A DNA stretch of 23,800 bases from Bacillota bacterium. GTDB taxonomy: Bacteria; Bacillota; Clostridia; Christensenellales; Aristaeellaceae. The DNA lies in NCBI GenBank assembly GCA_023411395.1, contig JAEYOV010000080.1:1-23800 (forward strand), written 5' to 3'. Numbering within the stretch: the stretch's first letter is position 1; each line of letters opens with the position of its first letter. The translations under genes and the position numbers were made by a program. This document shows positions 21,875-23,800 of the stretch, in pieces. The notes under the pieces were generated by a model, which saw nothing but the letters and a program-made list of their open reading frames with translations, searched no databases and was not told the origin of the DNA.

Positions 21875-22327
21875 TCATTCGTTTATCGCCTCAATGCCCA
21901 GACGCTTGAGTTCGTCAAGATGATTCCGCATTGCCTGGAGCGCCTCCGGGGAGTGTCCTTCCCAGTCCAATACTTCGCCGACTACACGCAAGGGCTGTTG
22001 TGTGCGATAGGATCTTGTGGGGTTTCCCGGAAACCTCTTGTCCGTCAGATTGGGATCATTTTCGAAGGCGCCGGTTGGTTCCACGCGATAAATGCGACCG
22101 GATCCATCGCCCATCGCAAGCTCTGCCCCCCATACGGCCGCATCCAAGGTCGCAGTCAGATAGACGTATTTGGCCTTTTTCCGCTCACCATAGTTGGAGC
22201 TGAAGCCGGGCTCCAGCAAGTCTCCTGGCTTTAAATCGGCTTTTGTACCATGGTAGAAGGGTCCGGCGTCCAATGCTGTGCCGCCCTGCAATGGCGTGGT
22301 CAGTTCCGAATTTTTATCTTTGTTCAT
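21875..22327 (-). CDS. arr: Rifampin ADP-ribosyltransferase
   Basis: A 150-residue protein of normal Arr length. Arr inactivates rifampin by transferring ADP-ribose from NAD to the drug's C23 hydroxyl. The match to Arr enzymes is strong throughout: GPFYHGTKADLKPGDLLEPGF, YVYLTATLDAAVWGAELAM, YRVEPTGAFENDPNLTDKRF, PGNPTRSYRTQQPLRVVGEV and DWEGH. The NAD-site His and Tyr in FYHGT and the later Asp region are intact. AAGGAGG lies 7 bases before the ATG. No integron site or insertion sequence is visible, so it appears to be a chromosomal copy, beside an AT-rich, probably transferred gene. Confidence 0.92.
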   Translation of the reverse strand: MNKDKNSELTTPLQGGTALDAGPFYHGTKADLKPGDLLEPGFSSNYGERKKAKYVYLTATLDAAVWGAELAMGDGSGRIYRVEPTGAFENDPNLTDKRFPGNPTRSYRTQQPLRVVGEVLDWEGHSPEALQAMRNHLDELKRLGIEAINE

Positions 22328-22481
22328 GATAAGCCTCCTTATAGATCAATCAAGAGTATCAAGTGTTTATTATGACCATAATCTCACTGATAAATTGGAA
22401 TTTGTTGTTCTATTCAACTATAAGCAGAAATTGTTTTAGTTAATCTTTGCATCCTAATCTATAGCTTTCAGTCAGTATCAG

Positions 22482-23594
22482 TTATGGAATATAAATCTTA
22501 CATATTTCGTTATTCATTGCAATTGGAATCCATTCAAGCTTTTCGAATTTATTCATAATTTCTATTCCAAAATGAGTACCAACAGTATCAATTTCTTTTT
22601 GAATATTGTCTTCTGTAAGTTCGTTTGCTGAAAGGTGCTTATTGTGTTGATGTACCCAACCATTCCATTCTTCACTGTTAATTAGAAGTGATTTTCTATC
22701 TTCGAAAGATAAAGTAATAGGGATTTTCTTATTTAAGCGGTATTTTGCTAATTCCCAAATATACATAACCCTTTGCTCTCCTTCAGAAGCTTTTTGTAGT
22801 TGAGTTATAAATGCAGGCTCATGCAACTCTGGTTGTTTTATCCAGTAATCGTTTAATGCCTGTTGCTCATGGCGCTGCATTTCTTCAATTTTCTGATAAT
22901 CAGCATCTTTGTAACTAGCAACATATGGACTCTCGCAAATAGTAGGCATGTTTCCATACCACAGCTGATTTGCATCAGGCGATTTTACTGTAAAAATTGC
23001 CGAACCCATGCTGTAATCAAGTTTCGATATATCAATATACTTAGTTACCCATGAATCATTACGGTAGTAAAGATTCAGTAAAAAGAGCGCAGCTAAAGCG
23101 TGGATTAAAGCTTTTACATTTCCTTTTTGCAATGAAGAGTATCTATCGTGTTTTACTGCTTGATAAGCTTTTTCCCAATAAGTTCCTTGTCTTTTATGCG
23201 CTTCTCTTAAAGGCTTTAAAATACGGTTTTCATCTTTAGTTAAATTAAAAAACGGGGCAACAATCATCACAAGTTTGTTATGTGTCTGCCATTTAATATC
23301 AATCAATTTCAGACAATCTTCATCGAATAAGATACTACTATCTCCTCTTGCTTTAGTGCCACCATTATCAAAATATAATTCTTTTGATATAGCTTCAATT
23401 TGAACACAACAGCATACTAATAAATCTGCAATATAAGGTGAAAAAGTCTCAAGCTGTGTTTTACATAATTGAGCAACTATGCCGCCACTACCATTTACCA
23501 ACACTTCATCAGTGAGGAAAATGTATTTTGATACTTCAATTACATCTTTTTCTAGGTTTAAATATGTTTGCCAAAAAATATCTGACTTTTTCAT
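22482..23594 (-). CDS. Hypothetical protein, AT-rich, possibly HEPN-like
   Basis: I do not recognise this 370-residue protein. It is soluble, with no signal peptide or membrane helix. The central part reads YWEKAYQAVKHDRYSSLQKG followed by a hydrophobic helix ALIHALAALFLLNLYY. A short W..AY..VKH.R element before such a helix occurs in several uncharacterised HEPN-like or accessory (defence-associated) proteins, but that link is tentative. The coding sequence is far richer in A and T than all other genes here and avoids GC-rich codons, which points to horizontal transfer. AGGGGAG precedes the ATG, and a good promoter lies about 70 bases upstream. Confidence 0.75.
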   Translation of the reverse strand: MKKSDIFWQTYLNLEKDVIEVSKYIFLTDEVLVNGSGGIVAQLCKTQLETFSPYIADLLVCCCVQIEAISKELYFDNGGTKARGDSSILFDEDCLKLIDIKWQTHNKLVMIVAPFFNLTKDENRILKPLREAHKRQGTYWEKAYQAVKHDRYSSLQKGNVKALIHALAALFLLNLYYRNDSWVTKYIDISKLDYSMGSAIFTVKSPDANQLWYGNMPTICESPYVASYKDADYQKIEEMQRHEQQALNDYWIKQPELHEPAFITQLQKASEGEQRVMYIWELAKYRLNKKIPITLSFEDRKSLLINSEEWNGWVHQHNKHLSANELTEDNIQKEIDTVGTHFGIEIMNKFEKLEWIPIAMNNEICKIYIP

Positions 23595-23664
23595 TGTTCA
23601 ACTCCCCTTCTGAGACATAAACAAATTACTGTTTGTCGAACAGTGCAAACATCCCAACATCGCT

Positions 23665-23693
23665 ATTATACAAAAAAGGAATGCCATCCACAA
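23665..23693 (-). promoter_or_regulatory. Promoter of the AT-rich hypothetical gene
   Basis: On the minus strand TTGTGG (23693-23688) and the consensus TATAAT (23670-23665) are 17 bases apart. A small CTGTT/AACAG hairpin lies between it and the gene. Confidence 0.78.
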
Positions 23694-23786
23694 GACAAGG
23701 CAGGAAATGAGTATGTTCTATGATAACAATATAGTTTTCCATAATATACCAAAGAGGTTTTCTTGGGTGGGGGGCGGGGAGGGCCT

Positions 23787-23800
23787 TCTTTTGCAAAAGA
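23787..23800. repeat. Palindrome at the window edge
   Basis: TCTTTTGCAAAAGA is a perfect 14-base palindrome reaching the last base, preceded by a G-rich run from 23766. It is probably the tip of a longer hairpin or repeat cut by the window end. Confidence 0.4.

Noticed and set aside
1..23800. CRISPR arrays, tRNA or rRNA genes, insertion sequences, phage attachment sites
   Set aside because: I found no regular direct-repeat arrays, cloverleaf patterns, transposase genes or integrase genes in either strand.

Overview
The window looks like a chromosomal segment of a Bacillota (Clostridia-like) bacterium with moderately high GC. The main support is the tuf-rpmG-secE-nusG-rplK-rplA order, near-consensus sigma-A-type promoters, strong GGAGG ribosome binding sites, a DtxR-type regulator and a Mef-like efflux gene with a MTAS-type leader peptide. 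The genus cannot be read from the sequence.

Layout. 1-2650 (+): the end of tuf, then rpmG, secE, nusG, rplK and rplA, closed by a 21-bp perfect terminator stem. Two elements resembling the 23S rRNA binding site of ribosomal protein L1 lie before rplK and before rplA. The usual rplJ-rplL do not follow. 2650-2940 is a gene-free stretch dense in inverted repeats. 3071-3979 (+): a DtxR-like regulator and a one-helix membrane protein of unknown function. 3976-7349 (-): a three-gene ABC-2 exporter operon (ATPase and two permeases) that probably reads on into recO. 7744-11058 (+): an 1104-residue membrane sensor with PAS, GAF, PAS, GGDEF and HD-GYP domains.

11324-17385 (+) is the most interesting part: a compact peptide natural product (RiPP) operon. 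Its genes are an HPr-kinase-like protein, a radical SAM/SPASM maturase, a tiny precursor gene, a PqqD-like recognition protein, a soluble Ser/His S24/S26-type peptidase, an exporter ABC protein and a nucleotidyltransferase-like protein. The precursor's leader and a Gly-Asn repeat core lie in two different frames. They are joined at an A-AAA-AAG heptamer, the dnaX-type -1 slippery sequence. Codon wobble shows that the -1 frame was the one under protein selection. This is either programmed frameshifting or a one-base homopolymer change.

17397-19776 (+): a Mef-like MFS efflux pump behind a promoter, a 7-codon leader peptide and an attenuator-like set of hairpins, then an EamA/DMT transporter whose promoter sits inside the pump's terminator. 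19741-19985 holds two inverted copies of a hairpin repeat at the 3' ends of two convergent genes. 19987-22327 (-): an SGNH/GDSL hydrolase, a PflA-like radical SAM protein and a rifampin ADP-ribosyltransferase (arr). 22482-23594 (-): a conspicuously AT-rich gene of unknown function, probably acquired by transfer.

The window thus joins a core translation and secretion operon to an accessory zone with a peptide pathway and two probable antibiotic-resistance determinants (a Mef-like pump and arr).
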